From: Endothia cerciana
Lineage: Eukaryota; Ascomycota; Sordariomycetes; Diaporthales; Cryphonectriaceae
Length of the DNA stretch: 64,000 bases
Direction: 5' to 3'
NCBI GenBank assembly: GCA_026119935.1
Contig: JALRMH010000001.1
Span: 372,001-436,000 of the forward strand
In this document: positions 36,135 to 48,309 of the stretch, one piece after another
Layout: each line of letters opens with the position of its first letter
Position numbering within the stretch: position 1 is the first letter of the stretch
Position numbers and translations under genes: made by a program
Notes under the pieces: model-generated
What the model saw: the letters and a program-made list of their open reading frames with translations, nothing else
What the model was told of the DNA's origin: nothing
The model's database searches: none

Positions 36135-36630
36135 GACGAGCGAGAGTGTGACGTTCAGGGAGGACGAGATTAGCACACATGGCAGGAGATACTGCCCCGG
36201 TGGCATTTCCGGCGGGTGGACTAGGTCCAAGGCGTTATCTCAGGCGCCGGATTGGGCCCACCGAAATATTCAAGGCGGTTTCCTCTCGATAGTCACACGA
36301 GACCCTTCCCCAGGGATGCTGGGCCGCCGAGCACCCTCCACAGCCTTGCGTGCCTGGCAGCGTCAGCCTTGTACGAAAGGCGCTTCTCAACCTACGATCA
36401 ACGCCGTGAGCTGACGATGCCAACGGATTTCCCTCCGACGCGGCCTGGATGTGAGCAGCTGCCTGGCTGGGCAAAATTCACAAGCTGGCCGGTGACTGCA
36501 CTCCACGTCTCGTAGAATACTTCAGATATAGGTGCCGGGAACCCTGCACGAGCTCGGTCCAAGGCGCTTTAATCTCGGAGGTCCATCACCCAGGCCCGTG
36601 TCGAGTCTCGAAATCGCAGAAGCCGTTTAC

Positions 36631-36650
36631 TACTATGTATGTACATAGTA
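36631..36650. repeat. TACTATGTA / TACATAGTA palindrome
   Basis: Nine-base arms around a 2-nt centre form an almost uninterrupted palindrome. The same half-site recurs elsewhere in the intergenic DNA of this window. Confidence 0.85.
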
Positions 36651-39142
36651 ATTACTCCTATAGTATGAGTTCCATAGTCGGTGACATGGATGCCACCCAG
36701 ACCACGTCAGATCCCAGATTCGAGATCAGCATGGCGATGATGCACCTCCCTTTCCGACCCGGACCTCCCTGGTATCGCTACGTCTCCACCTCACCGCTGT
36801 CTGACGTCTACTGTGCTGTAAGCTCTTGGCCGTATGGCGTCGACCAGGTGTGTGCCGCGGCGCGAGGCCTCTCGTGGCAACAGACACTCGGGGCAGCACC
36901 CGGGCAGTATATCAGAGAGCCACGGGCGGGGCGTTCCGCACTGGTACTATGGTACATCTCCTGCGCGATAGGGACGTATTGGACTCCGCGAGGGGACGGC
37001 GGGTGTCAGTTAGGCCTTGCCCCATAGCGCGAGGCCAGTGAAGGTACGTTGGTTAGGAAGGATGGCGAGTGTTGGCTCACCAAGTAAGTACTGCGGCCGG
37101 GAGCTCCCGAGGCAGCACCAGCGACACCAGGGGCGGGCACCTTGGGCCTCTGAGATAGGGGAAAATCGTGATCCTTGCGCTGCCTGGTCGATCAGGAGGG
37201 GCCCAATTTTTATAAAACAAGAGCCGCTCGGGGGCATCCCTTCCCCATTCACATACTACATAACTATACTATGTAAGAGACAATTACAATTACCGAGAGA
37301 GTCCCACAGGTTTCCCCCTCCCCCCTCCCCCCTCCCACTGCCCTTTCAAGGTGTTGTTTGTCTCGTTACATGGGCAGTGAGGATGCGGCACGGAGCACCG
37401 TCTCGACCTACGACCCGCTACATACTGTGTAGCATGGTATATACGAGACGGATCGATCAGGTATCATGATGATGACTGCAGGCTGCCCGCATGGCGCCGG
37501 GCCCAGCAGGCACACACACACACACTAATGGTACAGAAGGGGAAGCTGGGCAACCAAGGCAGCCAGCCAGCCGGCCAGCCGGCCAGCCTGCCAGGCCAGC
37601 CACCCGCAGCCGTTGCAGGGCTTTCTGGGACCCAGTAGCGACAATAAGGGATTGTACCACAGTGGGTGTTGTGGGCAGCCGGAGATGTGATAGGGCAGGA
37701 TTGGTTGCTGGTGTAACACCGGCCAGGGCCAGGTGCGTTAGGATTGCACTAAGCTGCATCCGGACACGCGGGTCCCGGCCGCAGCAAAGCAGGTCGTCAG
37801 GTCGTTGCTCGGCAACATCGAGCCCTCGAAGCCTCTCCCCCCACGAGCGGTTGTCTTCTGATGACGACAGGCTACTACATAGTACAACAGGGCGTGCTGA
37901 ACCCAAGCATCCACCACCACCGGTTTTGCAGGCCAGTCCCAAGGTTTGCCGCCCACCCATCCGTTCTGCTATCTCCAAGTCCTGTGGCTTGTTTTATGCC
38001 GTCCCATCTCTTGCATCTCCACCCTTCAGCCCATCACCAGTGAGTTCCATTGCATCGCAACGCACCGCAGCGCGGGTCGAGAAAGGCGTCCCACAAATAC
38101 GATTCAATCCAAATTTTAAGGTCGCCTGGCCAATCTCATCTCCCTGCCCTCCCTCTTCCCCCCTCCCCCCCCCCTCGCTGGGTCTCGGCCTGTCATCTGC
38201 CAAGGCTCCTCCTGTACCGTGTATGCGCGGGCCCGCATGTTTGCCATCCCGTCCACCTTTGACCGGCCCTGTCCTATCCTGTCCTCCTCCCCCTAGGTTT
38301 TTGGTCCTTGGATCTGCCTGCGGTCCACCACACCCACACCCCCCCCCCGGTCCAGCCCACACACATCAACGCGCAGTTATATGTGTATGGGTACCGAGTG
38401 CTTCGTACTCTTTACGAACAAGCACCCCTCGAGTCTCCGTTACCCTCCCCAGAGGTCTTTTGACACTCTGCTCGGTCATCTGGCTCCTCCGCAGCTTTAA
38501 TCTGCCGACCACAAACACAGCATCCCGACGCACTGTCACCTGCCGCCGCCGAGGACACCCCTTCAGAGGTCCTTTTTGCTAAGGGGGGTCCCGCCTCGGG
38601 CTGCGCACCATCTTGGCCAGGGCGGTACTTTCTACCTCTGGGTACCTCAGTAGCCGCAATCTGCCCGCAGATCCGCCGTCTCGATCGCCCGCGACCACTA
38701 AACGCCATCCACCATCCTACGGCGGTCCCATATTTCGCCAACCTCCCACTTTCGATAGCGCTCCCGACGTCCTCCTCAATGATACAACTTTGCCTTTCAT
38801 ACCCCCCCCCCCTTCTTCCGCGACTCCCACAAACTATCTTAGAAACTCGGTCGAGACCTCTACCCCCACGAGTACCGCTGCACCTGGCCTCGCTACACCA
38901 TACAGCAGACGAGGCACACAACAAGCTCAAGCCTCGCTAGCCTACACCTTACCCTCACACAGTCCGGCATTATTGCCCTGGCTGCATTCCAAACCCCCCC
39001 CCCCCCGGCGTGGATAGGCCACGGCCGGATTCAGCGCCGCGACAGATCGTTGTGCAAACGCCCTATGCCGGGTCCGCTTCTTGGCCCTAGGAGAGCACCC
39101 GACCTCACCCCCCGCTGCCGCGGCGTCTCTTAACTCGACACC

Positions 39143-41857
39143 ATGGGATTTCCAAACCCCCTTCGTCAACGCCAGGGGCCACAGTTGCCAATCTATGAAA
39201 AGATCCCCAAGGAGCAGCTATCGTCACAAGAGGACGACGATTACGACCTCACAGATGACGACCGCGACGACGACTCCTCGGCCGCCTCCTCTCCAAGTCG
39301 GGACTCGAGACGGACCACCACCTCATTGTCCTCCAAGTCTGCCATGCTGAAGAGGAAGCTCAATGTCAACGCCACGCTGGCCCCCCCGGCTACCACCCCC
39401 AACCTGCTGAGCCCGATGCTCACGCCCAGGAGGCAGACCTTCACCCTCTCCCGCCGGGCCACCGGCGCGGGCCTCTACAGGCTCCCCAACAAGATCACGA
39501 GGTTCCTCTGCATCGGCCTCCTGGTCGGCATAATATTATTCATCTCCGCCCTGGTCCACGCCGGCGTCGCGGAGAACCACAGGATACTGAAGGGCGAGCT
39601 ACCTCTGAGGCCCACGGGTCCCAACGCGTGGGAGTCCTTCAGCTTCCTCACCCGGTATTACGGCGGCATAAGAACCCTCGTACCGTTTGCAAACAACATC
39701 CCACAGTACCCGAGGAGCGAGGATGAGCTGCCGTTCAACGGAGACGAGCCAGGGCCGGATTTCTTCAGCGGCTCGACCGAGCCCACCGAAGATGCCCTGC
39801 CCCCGAGCAAGTCCTTCCCACTCGACTACCAAAACACCGTCCTGAAGACGCAGCAGGTCAACGAGTGTTTCCTGGACGACGAGCAGAAGATCAAGGTGCC
39901 GTACATCCGGTACTATGATGGGCGGCCAGCTGGCTTTCCCCAGAACGTGCTAGGATCCTATGAGCTTCTGTCCCTGCCTGAGGACATCTGCTTCGAGCGA
40001 CATGGCAGGTTAGGCCCCTACGGGTTTGGGTACTCGGTTCGGTCCGGTGGCTTGGGGATCGGCGAACATGGAGACCGTGATGGCTCCGACCTTGTCTGGA
40101 ACGCAACGCACCAAGTGGACTGGCGCAACATCGACTGGTCAGAAGTGCAGCGCAGGTGTTACCGGTCAAACGCCGACATCTACAAGCCACTCACTCGCAG
40201 GCACCACCCTCCACGCGGCTTCTACATCAACCAGAAGCTCGAGAATATGACCCTCTTCAGGAGGGACGACGGCATGCCCACTATTGGGGAGGCTAAGTCG
40301 CCAGGTGCGGTCCACGACACATCGGCCCCGTTGAAGCAAGGCGTGGGCGAAGCTCCCCAGGCCGCCGGAAACTCCGCCAAGACACCGAAGCCTGACGAGG
40401 GCGAACCTCAGAAGGCCGTGGCCAAGCCAGCGGGTGAGCTGTCCCGGACCGCCATCGTGATCCGCTGCTGGGACGAATACGAATGGCGGGCCGAGGACGT
40501 CGTGTACTTGCGCTCCATCATCACCGAGCTCTCCCTCGCGTCGGGCGGCCGATACGACGTCCACCTCCTTGTCCAGGTTAAGAACGATGCGAAGTATCCC
40601 ATCTGGGCCGACGACGGGGTCTACGAGCAGAGAGTTAAGGACACCGTACCGGAGGAGCTGCGAAGTATCGTCACCCTCTGGACGGAGACACAGATGCTTT
40701 CCCTGTACCAGGGCATCCACGACCTGTGGACGCGAGGCAAGGACCTGCCCGTACATGGTGTGTACCGTGGGCTCCAGATGGCCATGCAATACTTCGCGTA
40801 CAACCACCCCGAGTACGACTATTTCTGGCAGTGGGAGATGGACATCCGGTACACAGGCCACTACCTCGACCTGTTCACCAAGATGGAGAACTGGGCAAAG
40901 GAGCAGCCGCGGAAAGGACTCTGGGAACGAAATGCGCGCTTCTACATACCAGTCGAACACGGCACCTGGGAGGACTTCAGCCAGATGGCGCGTGTGCAGG
41001 CTGAGATGGGTACTACCAGCGCCGACAATATCTGGAAGGGGATCGATGGCAAGAAGCCGAAGAAGCCGCAGGAGCTGACCCGCGGCGAGAAGATGACCTG
41101 GGGCCCAGTGCGCCCATCGGACGAGAATGACTGGTTCGAGCCTGAGAACGACCCCGTCCCGCCTACGACCTACGAGCACGACAAGTACAGGTGGGGTGTC
41201 GGCGAGGAGGCCGACCTGATCACGCTGAACCCCATGTTCGACCCAGAAGGAACCACATGGCTCTTGGCCGACGATATCACCGGGTATAACGAGACCGATG
41301 AGGCGGGAAAGCCACCACGCCGCGCGCAGATCATCACAGCCAGCCGCATGTCCCGTAAGCTTCTTTTGACCATGCACCGCGAGACCGCCTTCAAGAAACA
41401 CCACGCCTTCCCGGAGATGTGGCCCGCGACAGTCGCTCTCCAGCACGGATACAAAGCCGTGTTCGTGCCCCACCCTCTCTATGTGGACCGCGAATGGCCA
41501 ACTCAATACATGGCGGCCGTGCTCAACGGTGGCAAGAATGGTGCCTCGGGTGGATCGCGGACGAGCGTGTTCGGGCAGCGCGAGCACAACCTGCAAGGGC
41601 TGACGTGGTTCTACAACTCTGGCTTTGCCCCGAACCTGTACCGGCGGTGGCTGGGCCTGAAGGTTAACAACGACGGCGGCGAGGAATTCGAGCTGACGCG
41701 TGATATGACCAAGGACGAGTCCTCGGTCGGCGGGATGAGAGGTGGCGAGGGCCGCATGTGTCTCCCGCCGATGCTGATCCACCCGGTGAAGGGCGTGGAT
41801 CTGCCGGTCGAGCAGTATGATGAAGTTGAGGTTCCTGAGTCTGATCCGAGCGCGTGA
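39143..41857 (+). CDS. DUF3405 type II membrane protein
   Basis: Intronless, 904 residues. The N-terminal 120 residues are cytosol-like, with acidic and Ser-rich runs; one transmembrane helix follows at about 121-140 (FLCIGLLVGIILFISALVHA), then a large luminal domain. The phrases LTRYYGGIRTLVP near 168, VIRCWDEYEWRAEDVVYLRSI, DYFWQWEMDIRYTGHY and YVDREWPTQYM near 780 match the fungal DUF3405 family. The topology and the EMD acidic motif resemble Golgi glycosyltransferases, so a sugar-transfer role in the secretory pathway is plausible but inferred. The start was placed at the ATG opening MGFPNPLRQR, which carries the conserved region; the long C/T-rich leader upstream has no in-frame extension with a motif. 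Confidence 0.92.
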   Translation: MGFPNPLRQRQGPQLPIYEKIPKEQLSSQEDDDYDLTDDDRDDDSSAASSPSRDSRRTTTSLSSKSAMLKRKLNVNATLAPPATTPNLLSPMLTPRRQTFTLSRRATGAGLYRLPNKITRFLCIGLLVGIILFISALVHAGVAENHRILKGELPLRPTGPNAWESFSFLTRYYGGIRTLVPFANNIPQYPRSEDELPFNGDEPGPDFFSGSTEPTEDALPPSKSFPLDYQNTVLKTQQVNECFLDDEQKIKVPYIRYYDGRPAGFPQNVLGSYELLSLPEDICFERHGRLGPYGFGYSVRSGGLGIGEHGDRDGSDLVWNATHQVDWRNIDWSEVQRRCYRSNADIYKPLTRRHHPPRGFYINQKLENMTLFRRDDGMPTIGEAKSPGAVHDTSAPLKQGVGEAPQAAGNSAKTPKPDEGEPQKAVAKPAGELSRTAIVIRCWDEYEWRAEDVVYLRSIITELSLASGGRYDVHLLVQVKNDAKYPIWADDGVYEQRVKDTVPEELRSIVTLWTETQMLSLYQGIHDLWTRGKDLPVHGVYRGLQMAMQYFAYNHPEYDYFWQWEMDIRYTGHYLDLFTKMENWAKEQPRKGLWERNARFYIPVEHGTWEDFSQMARVQAEMGTTSADNIWKGIDGKKPKKPQELTRGEKMTWGPVRPSDENDWFEPENDPVPPTTYEHDKYRWGVGEEADLITLNPMFDPEGTTWLLADDITGYNETDEAGKPPRRAQIITASRMSRKLLLTMHRETAFKKHHAFPEMWPATVALQHGYKAVFVPHPLYVDREWPTQYMAAVLNGGKNGASGGSRTSVFGQREHNLQGLTWFYNSGFAPNLYRRWLGLKVNNDGGEEFELTRDMTKDESSVGGMRGGEGRMCLPPMLIHPVKGVDLPVEQYDEVEVPESDPSA

Positions 41858-43076
41858 GCGAGAGCGGTATAAGAGGAAATCAACCAGAGTGGCAATCGGG
41901 CTGGCCCTCTAGAGATAATACGGTGCTACGGATCTGTCGGGAGGAAGAGGCTGTGCCTCACCCGAGGCTTACGCGAGATGGAATCCCGCCGTCATCAGCC
42001 TCCAGCCGACTGGGTTTTTTACGACACAGTCTCTACATACGAAAGTCAGCACTACCTGGCACAAGGGAAGGAAGAGAAGGGGGGGGGGGGGGTGGTTAGC
42101 ACACCGAGGAGTTTCAGGCGTCTTCCGGGCAAGGAAACGGGTCTTTTGGGCTGCTTATGGGTGAGATATTGATGGCGTGGTTGTTCACAAGCAGGAAATA
42201 CCATTGATACACGGCATCGGGGGTTTACTACGGTCTTCATTCTGCTGTGCATAGGACCTTGCCTGCTCGCTCTCCTTTGTCGCATAGGCAACCACAGGTC
42301 ATTTATATATATCGGGAATAGCGATGGAAAGCTGGGCAATCCTATCCCTTGAGAATAGTCCTCTGGATTGTACATAACTTTTCATGCGGATAGTCTAGAT
42401 CCGGCACCTCGCGCTGTGGTGTTCTAATGACGAGAGACGAATGACAACGAGTTCTAGTAAGCATCTTTTTGTCCCGATAATTTATGTCCTGGATTGGCGT
42501 GTGTCTACCTACGGTATGACATGTCTCCTGACTGCCTTTCGGATTCGTTCCTTTTCACTACGCATCCCAGGTGAGCTATGCTCACAGGAGACAGATCAGT
42601 GATAGCAATGCCTAAAGGTTTGGAGTCTATGGTAGGAGGAAATGGAGAGAGAGAGAGAAGGATAGGGGAGGGGAAGAAGAGGGACTGGGCGCTCCTCATT
42701 CATGTCCACGCCGACCATGCTCTATCATCTCTGGCGGGCGGACGACCGGTCCAAACCCTTCGAGGCGGTCTGTCCAGGGCCTAAGGGGAAGGCTGACTCT
42801 AGTCTCATGCATTTTCACATCCATGTGATGTCGTTTGATTCGTGGCCTCTTATTCATGATTCTCTTGACCCTGTTCCGTCCTTGAATATCCTTCCCCCGA
42901 TACACCGAGCACGACCCTGCCCGTTGTAGGACTCTCTCCACGTTTGAGGATTCTATTGACTTTGTGTGTGTGGGTATGTAATTGAAGATAGAAGACTCGC
43001 TGCAACCGACACTCATCATGCCCCAGCCCATCTGTGTGAATTCTCCTTGTATCCCAGACCCGTCCTTCCCTCCTTC
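41858..43076. other. Convergent 3' flanks, 1.2 kb
   Basis: No supported frame. A G14 tract lies at 42079-42092 and a GA-rich run at about 42641-42672. Presumably 3' UTRs of the DUF3405 and emp24 genes plus spacer. Confidence 0.55.
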
Positions 43077-43831
43077 TCATACCACCCTCTTCACCTCGAA
43101 GAACCTCCTCAGCCACCAGACCTGGAACACGGACTCGCCGATGACGACGCCGAGGATGAAGACGTTCCACCACTTGACGCGGCTGTTCGTGCTCTCGGCG
43201 GTGTTGCGGTGGGTGCGCTCGCGGACGACGATGTAGGACTGCTCGTCCTTGACCTGCGCGAGGAGCTCGGAGAGCTTCTTGACTGTTTGGTTACCTTGTC
43301 AGCAGACATGCCGGGGCCAAACAAAAAGTGGCAGCAGACATACCCTCCGCCTCCAGCGGATCGGATGGCGAGTCCGACTCTGATACGTAGACGATGCCGT
43401 GGACGTTGAACGAGACCTCCTTGCTCGAGGCGCCCCAGTGGTCGTTGCCGAAGCAGTAGATGAACTTGCCGTCGTGCTTGGCGTCGAAGGAGTGGTCGCC
43501 GTTCGAGACGGACTTCTCGAAGACCTCGTACTGGCCCACGGGGTTCGTGATCTGTTCGGAGGCGTTGCCCCTGTTAGCCCGTACTGCTCCTCCCCTTAGA
43601 TGGCCGGGACCAGACGGGCGGTCATACCCAGAAGTCGATGTCCAGGTTCCCTGCGCTACCGAATTCCCTGTCCCCGACCTGGAAGGACACCGTCATCTTG
43701 TCGTCCTTGTGCAGCTGCTCGTGGAAGCACTCGCGGCCGTGGGCTGGCAGCTGGATGTTGTGGGCCACCACGGTGGAGGTGAACAGCCCTGCTGCTGCCA
43801 GGAGCAGCGATGAGGCTGGGAGGAGTTGCAT
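43077..43831 (-). CDS. emp24: p24-family cargo receptor Emp24
   Basis: Transmembrane protein of COPI/COPII vesicles that sorts cargo such as GPI-anchored proteins between ER and Golgi. Three exons, 205 residues: 43628-43831, 43344-43551 and 43077-43282. A signal peptide (about 1-23, ending VVA) leads into the GOLD domain with its Cys pair (GRECFHEQL and FIYCFGNDH), then a coiled-coil stem (VKKLSELLAQVKDEQSYI), one membrane helix (WWNVFILGVVIGESVFQVWW) and the tail RRFFEVKRVV. The Phe-Phe motif and VV end fit the p24-beta class (Emp24, TMED2). Exon joins give DFW-ITNPVGQYEVFEKS and EAE-VKKLSE. It is head-to-head with arf1, a known functional partner of p24 tails. Confidence 0.94.
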
Positions 43832-45390
43832 CTTTCCCCGGTGTCCTCGCGGATGCAATGGGGTGCTGGTGGGGGTGGTGGTTGTGCCGTTGGGAATTGA
43901 TCGTCGCTGTCGTTGTCGTCAAGCCGCGAGGCGGGCTCCAAAGGGGACAGCTTGGCGCTTCACAAAGCTCTCGAAAAGCTGACCCGCGACCGAGTCGGCA
44001 GGGCCCCGGGGCAGTGAATTATTGCCGCTGATAGGATGAATACCCTGGTCCCCCAGTGGAGGTACGCGGGAGATAGTGGCGCATAGGCGATGAGATAAGG
44101 TATCGCCCCGGGGGCTGAGAGGTACCACCTGTCCTCGAGTCCAGTGACCTTCAGGAGAACCTTCCCTGGGGAGCAGCGCTGGGAGGAGGCTCCGCACGGG
44201 CCCGATTGCGAAGAGAGGGTCTCCACAGATTGCCCTGGCCAATCGATCGTCCAGTGACTGTGCTCTTCCTTCTGGAAGCTGGGGCTCTCAGCTGTAAATG
44301 CTTCCCTGCCACTGCCAGTCCTGCCCTGTGGAACTGCCCAGCTGTCAGTTAGCGTCATTTACCACCCTTCCCCCCGGTGGACGCCGTGATCAGGGGCGCC
44401 TACCGGTCACTGCAGCTTCGCACCCGTGGCGCTACAAGGGCTTCCAGCACGCCTGGGCTCAACCGCTCCAGCCCCAGGTCTGCGCTTGGCCAAATTTCAA
44501 ACAACCAACCTGTTCTGTCCTGATCTCTTCCGCCCTCCTACACACACACACACACACACACACCACCCCCCCGGACCAGCACTCAAACAGGGCCCGTTTA
44601 TTTTTCTGACCTGCCTCTGCCTCTGCCCTCCTCCTACTACTCCCTTCACACCGACAATCGCAACTCGACAACGACCCAGGAGCATCGCGTTGCTCAATCA
44701 CCAAAGCTACTACTCGGCATCACATCAAGTCTCGGCTCGCATACAGAGTGAGACTTCGATCCCAAGGTGAGCACGACCTTTTCGCAGCCCGCCCTTCTCC
44801 CTCTGCTCCGGCGGCCATCGTGACACGTTCGCACACATCCCTGGCCTTTTCCGCTCGCCACCCTCACCAGTTTGCTATCGTCACCATCACCGTCCGCCAT
44901 CTCCGTCATCGACGCTCTCCATCGCTGCCTAGGCATCGACATCCTGTGCCGCAGACGGCGCGCCGTATTCTTCTTGACACATTTCCTGAACCCAATTCAT
45001 ACCCTGTCCTGTTCTGCCTTCACATCACCTAGTCAGCACCAGGCAACCCCTTACCGCGGCTGGGCGTTGGCTTGGTCGGCCTCTCGTCTCTGCTAAACGT
45101 GTCCCGTCCTTCCGTCTCGCCTGAGGTGTCATCTCCGCTATCGCTACCTCGAATATCAACCTCTGCTGCCCCGTCTTGCAACCTCGGCGGGACGACGCCC
45201 TCTTTCACCCGTCATCGCCATCCACCGCCCACCTCCTTCATCTTTGCTGTCATTGTCGCCATAGCGCTTCAGACGCGCACGGAAGCATCCAAGACACCTT
45301 ACTGACCCAAGCACGCTCCCAACAGGTCACGCGCCCGTCGCCCAACTCCCTCTAAATTAACGGTCAACCCCCCCCCAATCATCCGCCAAG
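43832..45390. promoter_or_regulatory. Divergent emp24 / arf1 promoter region
   Basis: A 1.56-kb gap between two starts. The right two thirds are strongly C/T-rich with a CA microsatellite at 44540-44563; this looks like the promoter and a long leader of arf1, which might contain a 5' UTR intron that cannot be placed from sequence alone. No supported frame. Confidence 0.5.
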
Positions 45391-46160
45391 ATGGGTATGG
45401 CACTTTCGTCTTTCGCCGGAATCTTCCAGAAATGGATCGGCAAGAAGGAGATGAGAATTCTGATGGTCGGTCTCGACGCTGCCGGAAAGACCACCATCCT
45501 CTACAAGCTGAAGCTCGGTGAGATCGTCACCACGATCCCCACCATTGGTACGTGCCGTCAACCTCATGCCCGCGCCTGCTCGGCCGATCTGGATGTATTC
45601 CGACCAAAGGGCCCTCTGAGCTGATAATGCCATCATATAGGTTTCAACGTCGAGACCGTCGAGTACAAGAACATCTCATTTACCGTGTGGGATGTCGGTG
45701 GCCAGGACAAGATCCGCCCTCTGTGGAGGCACTACTTCCAGAACACCCAGGGTATCATCTTCGTCGTTGACAGCAATGATCGCGATCGTGTTGTCGAGGC
45801 TCGCGAGGAGCTCCAGCGCATGCTGAACGAGGATGAGCTGCGCGAGGCAGCCCTGCTGGTCTTTGCCAACAAGCAAGATCTTCCCGTAAGCACCTGACTC
45901 GGATATGGCCCTCAGGCAGCTCGGATAGCAGAGCTAATCATCGACAGAACGCCATGAACGCCGCTGAGATTACAGACAAGCTCGGCCTCCACAGCTTGCG
46001 GTCGCGCCAGTGGGTACGTACAGGCGTCATCACTCCACCAGTGCAGTGAACGCAGTCGCTAATCCGTTGACAGTACATCCAATCCACTTGCGCCACCAGT
46101 GGTGACGGTCTCTACGAAGGTCTCGAGTGGTTGTCCAATGTTGTCAAGAACAAAAACTAA
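45391..46160 (+). CDS. arf1: ADP-ribosylation factor Arf1
   Basis: Small GTPase that recruits coatomer and other coats to Golgi membranes. Four exons, 184 residues: 45391-45547, 45641-45885, 45948-46013 and 46074-46160. Gly2 after the start (MGMALSS) is the myristoylation site of the family. The P-loop GLDAAGKT lies at 27-34, switch 1 Thr at 51, switch 2 WDVGGQ at 69-74, then NKQD and CATSG for guanine specificity. Sequence in the G domain is almost that of yeast and animal Arf1; only the amphipathic N-terminus and the end (SNVVKNKN) differ. All introns are 60-93 bp. It points away from emp24 and towards hsp78. Confidence 0.98.
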
Positions 46161-48309
46161 GCGGTCACGGTCGAGGGACACGATCCACCTGGCCCATTCG
46201 GTTGTACTTCGCAGGACAATCTCACGACGATCGAATGACATGAGACACGGATGCTCTTCCCAAAAACTCTGCATCTACTAGTGATGGGTCACGAGCAAAT
46301 CATGGTTGGGCCGCTCACGGGAGCAGTCGAGGACGTTTCGCGAGTTTGGTCTTTTTGCGGCATGAAGGGCGGGAAGGGGCGCAATGGGGGGCTCTAGGAA
46401 TCTTTGTACGATTTGTGGAATGATTCTGAGTTTTTCTCTACAAGAACGTCATGGGCCCCTTTCTCATCGGCAGCTTTGTGATAAGGGGGAGAGGAGGACA
46501 TGAATCTGGGGCGGGCTATCTCACGGTACCTTTCCCTTCCTCTCCATGCTCCTCATCCTCTTCCGGGGCTTTCAGGTGTGCAAGCAGAGGAAACAGGGAA
46601 GTCCGTCCATAACACCATTTCACTATCCCCATTGCAGAACAGGAGTCTTCTCATGTTCGTCGTCAATTTTACATAGACTGCTTAATTGCTCTTTTCCTAC
46701 ATCGCTCGGCCCCCATGAACTGCGATTTTGACAAGTGGTGTTGAAAATTTTCGGACGTTGCTGTCAATGAAACATTTCCCGCCTTCTGGAATCCCACTGT
46801 CTCACACAGCCGCGCTGTCAGCGCGTCGCGTGTTCTCAATTGGACTGGCAACTCGCGCCCCGAGGCAGAGAGAGGGGCGAGTTTCGAGATGAGAACAGGT
46901 TGTCGAGTCGGCACAGAACAAGTCACGGTCACCCGGGTCAAGACCGCGGCCCGGTCCAAAGGGGTCTGTCTCACTGTGCCGCATGCCACATTACCGGTGA
47001 CCCAAGAAGATGCCCTCTCCCTACAGAGCGGACCGCACAAAGTTAGTGCCTGCCTGCTGTACAGCAATGGGCGCCCCCCGGGGAGAGGAAGAGGGAGAGG
47101 GCGCGGGGGGGGGGGGGTAATATTGGGAAAAGAACACTGCCCAACTTTTGGTTCAACGAGTCTACGGTTACCGCAACCGTCCGGCCGTCGTCCGTCCCCC
47201 CTCCTGCCGCGGTAAGACTTGACATGTTTTGCTAGAGGGCAGTTGTCGGATGAGCCGCGTGCGGGTCAGGTCCTCACCGAGTGTCTTGTCTTCAGGAGGG
47301 GTGGGCGAGTTTTTCTCCTTCTTCTTCGGATGAACACGGTTCGTTTCGTCTTGGGAGAGGTCTGGGTACCCCGGGAACAGAGGTCCTGTTGCGACTTGGG
47401 CGATGAGGTGACTGGTTAGTGCATGTGTCCCTGATGAAGACATCCCAGTGTGGCATAGACGACGTATGTGGTCTGTCCCGGATGGACACTTGTGTGGCAT
47501 TCAGGTGCTTCTGTTCCCCCCCCCCCCCCACACCACCTTCTTCCCGTTTGCCATCATAGGATAACAGATAATTGAAGTGGTGATACTATATTAAACGGGG
47601 GCGTTCATGTAGTTTGTAGGTAGGAGGATGACCGTCTCACACACCCACAGAACGTGGAAGACGTAGGCCGACAATCCTCTGGTCGGACACAGACCGATTG
47701 CCCCAGAGGACAGGGGAATATTCAGACCAGATAAGGGGTCAGATCACCACAGAGGAGCGACGGGGCCGGTTTTTTCTCTATACCCCATGGGAAGGACCGG
47801 CGCCGCACCCAGGTACGGGGCATTATAGGCTCGAAGTACTTTGGTCCGGCACCATATCCACCTCACCGCAGTATCTTTGGTTTTTCCCCATGCGAGTATG
47901 CGCCTCTCGTTGCATCCGGTCCATCCTCCGAACTCCTTCTGACCTCCTACCTACCTACCTAGGTGGGCAAGTCTGCTACCCTCGCATCGGCTGACGTCCT
48001 TCGATCAGTCAATCCTTTCTAGGAACTTGACGGCTCAGTGCTCCATGCGCCGTTTGGTCCCTGGATGCAGGAGCTCTGTCAAGCACTTGAGTTTGTCTCG
48101 CCAGGTGGTCACGATTCCGTGAAGAAATTTGAATCTGGTATCCATGAGCAGAGATGTGATGAAGATGAACATCGAGACGAACCAAGACCGAAAATTCAAC
48201 CGTAAGCCACACCATGCCCCCCCCCTCCCCCACCCAATTTTATGCAGATTTTATATATCCCCAAACGTCGTCATTGCGCATTCTCTTGTTCAAGCAGCCC
48301 GCCACCCAC
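46161..48309. other. Convergent 3' flanks, 2.1 kb
   Basis: No supported gene between the ends of arf1 and hsp78. A G13 tract (47105-47117) and a C14 tract (47516-47529) lie about 400 bp apart. A CCTA repeat is at about 47945-47960. Short frames look random. Confidence 0.55.

Larger units (their letters stand above)
33865..39142. other. Gene-free stretch, 5.3 kb
   Basis: A large gap between two divergent genes. Contents: G13 at 34199-34211, C16 at 35791-35806, a perfect 12-bp inverted repeat (36104-36134), TACTATGTA-type elements at 36631-36650, 37251-37277 and 37872-37885, a CAGCCGGC-type repeat at about 37561-37605, and C tracts at 38339, 38802 and 38994. A 363-codon frame at 37491-38582 is low-complexity and unsupported. 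The last 1 kb is C/T-rich and likely the promoter and leader of the DUF3405 gene. Confidence 0.55.

Noticed and set aside
37491..38582. 363-codon open frame on the plus strand
   Set aside because: Mostly Pro, Ser, Arg and low-complexity runs, no motif, driven by CA and CAGCCGGC repeats and C/T-rich promoter DNA; no conserved start or neighbour support.
40166..41782. 538-codon minus-strand frame
   Set aside because: Exact antisense of the DUF3405 coding sequence, caused by strong GC-ending codon use.
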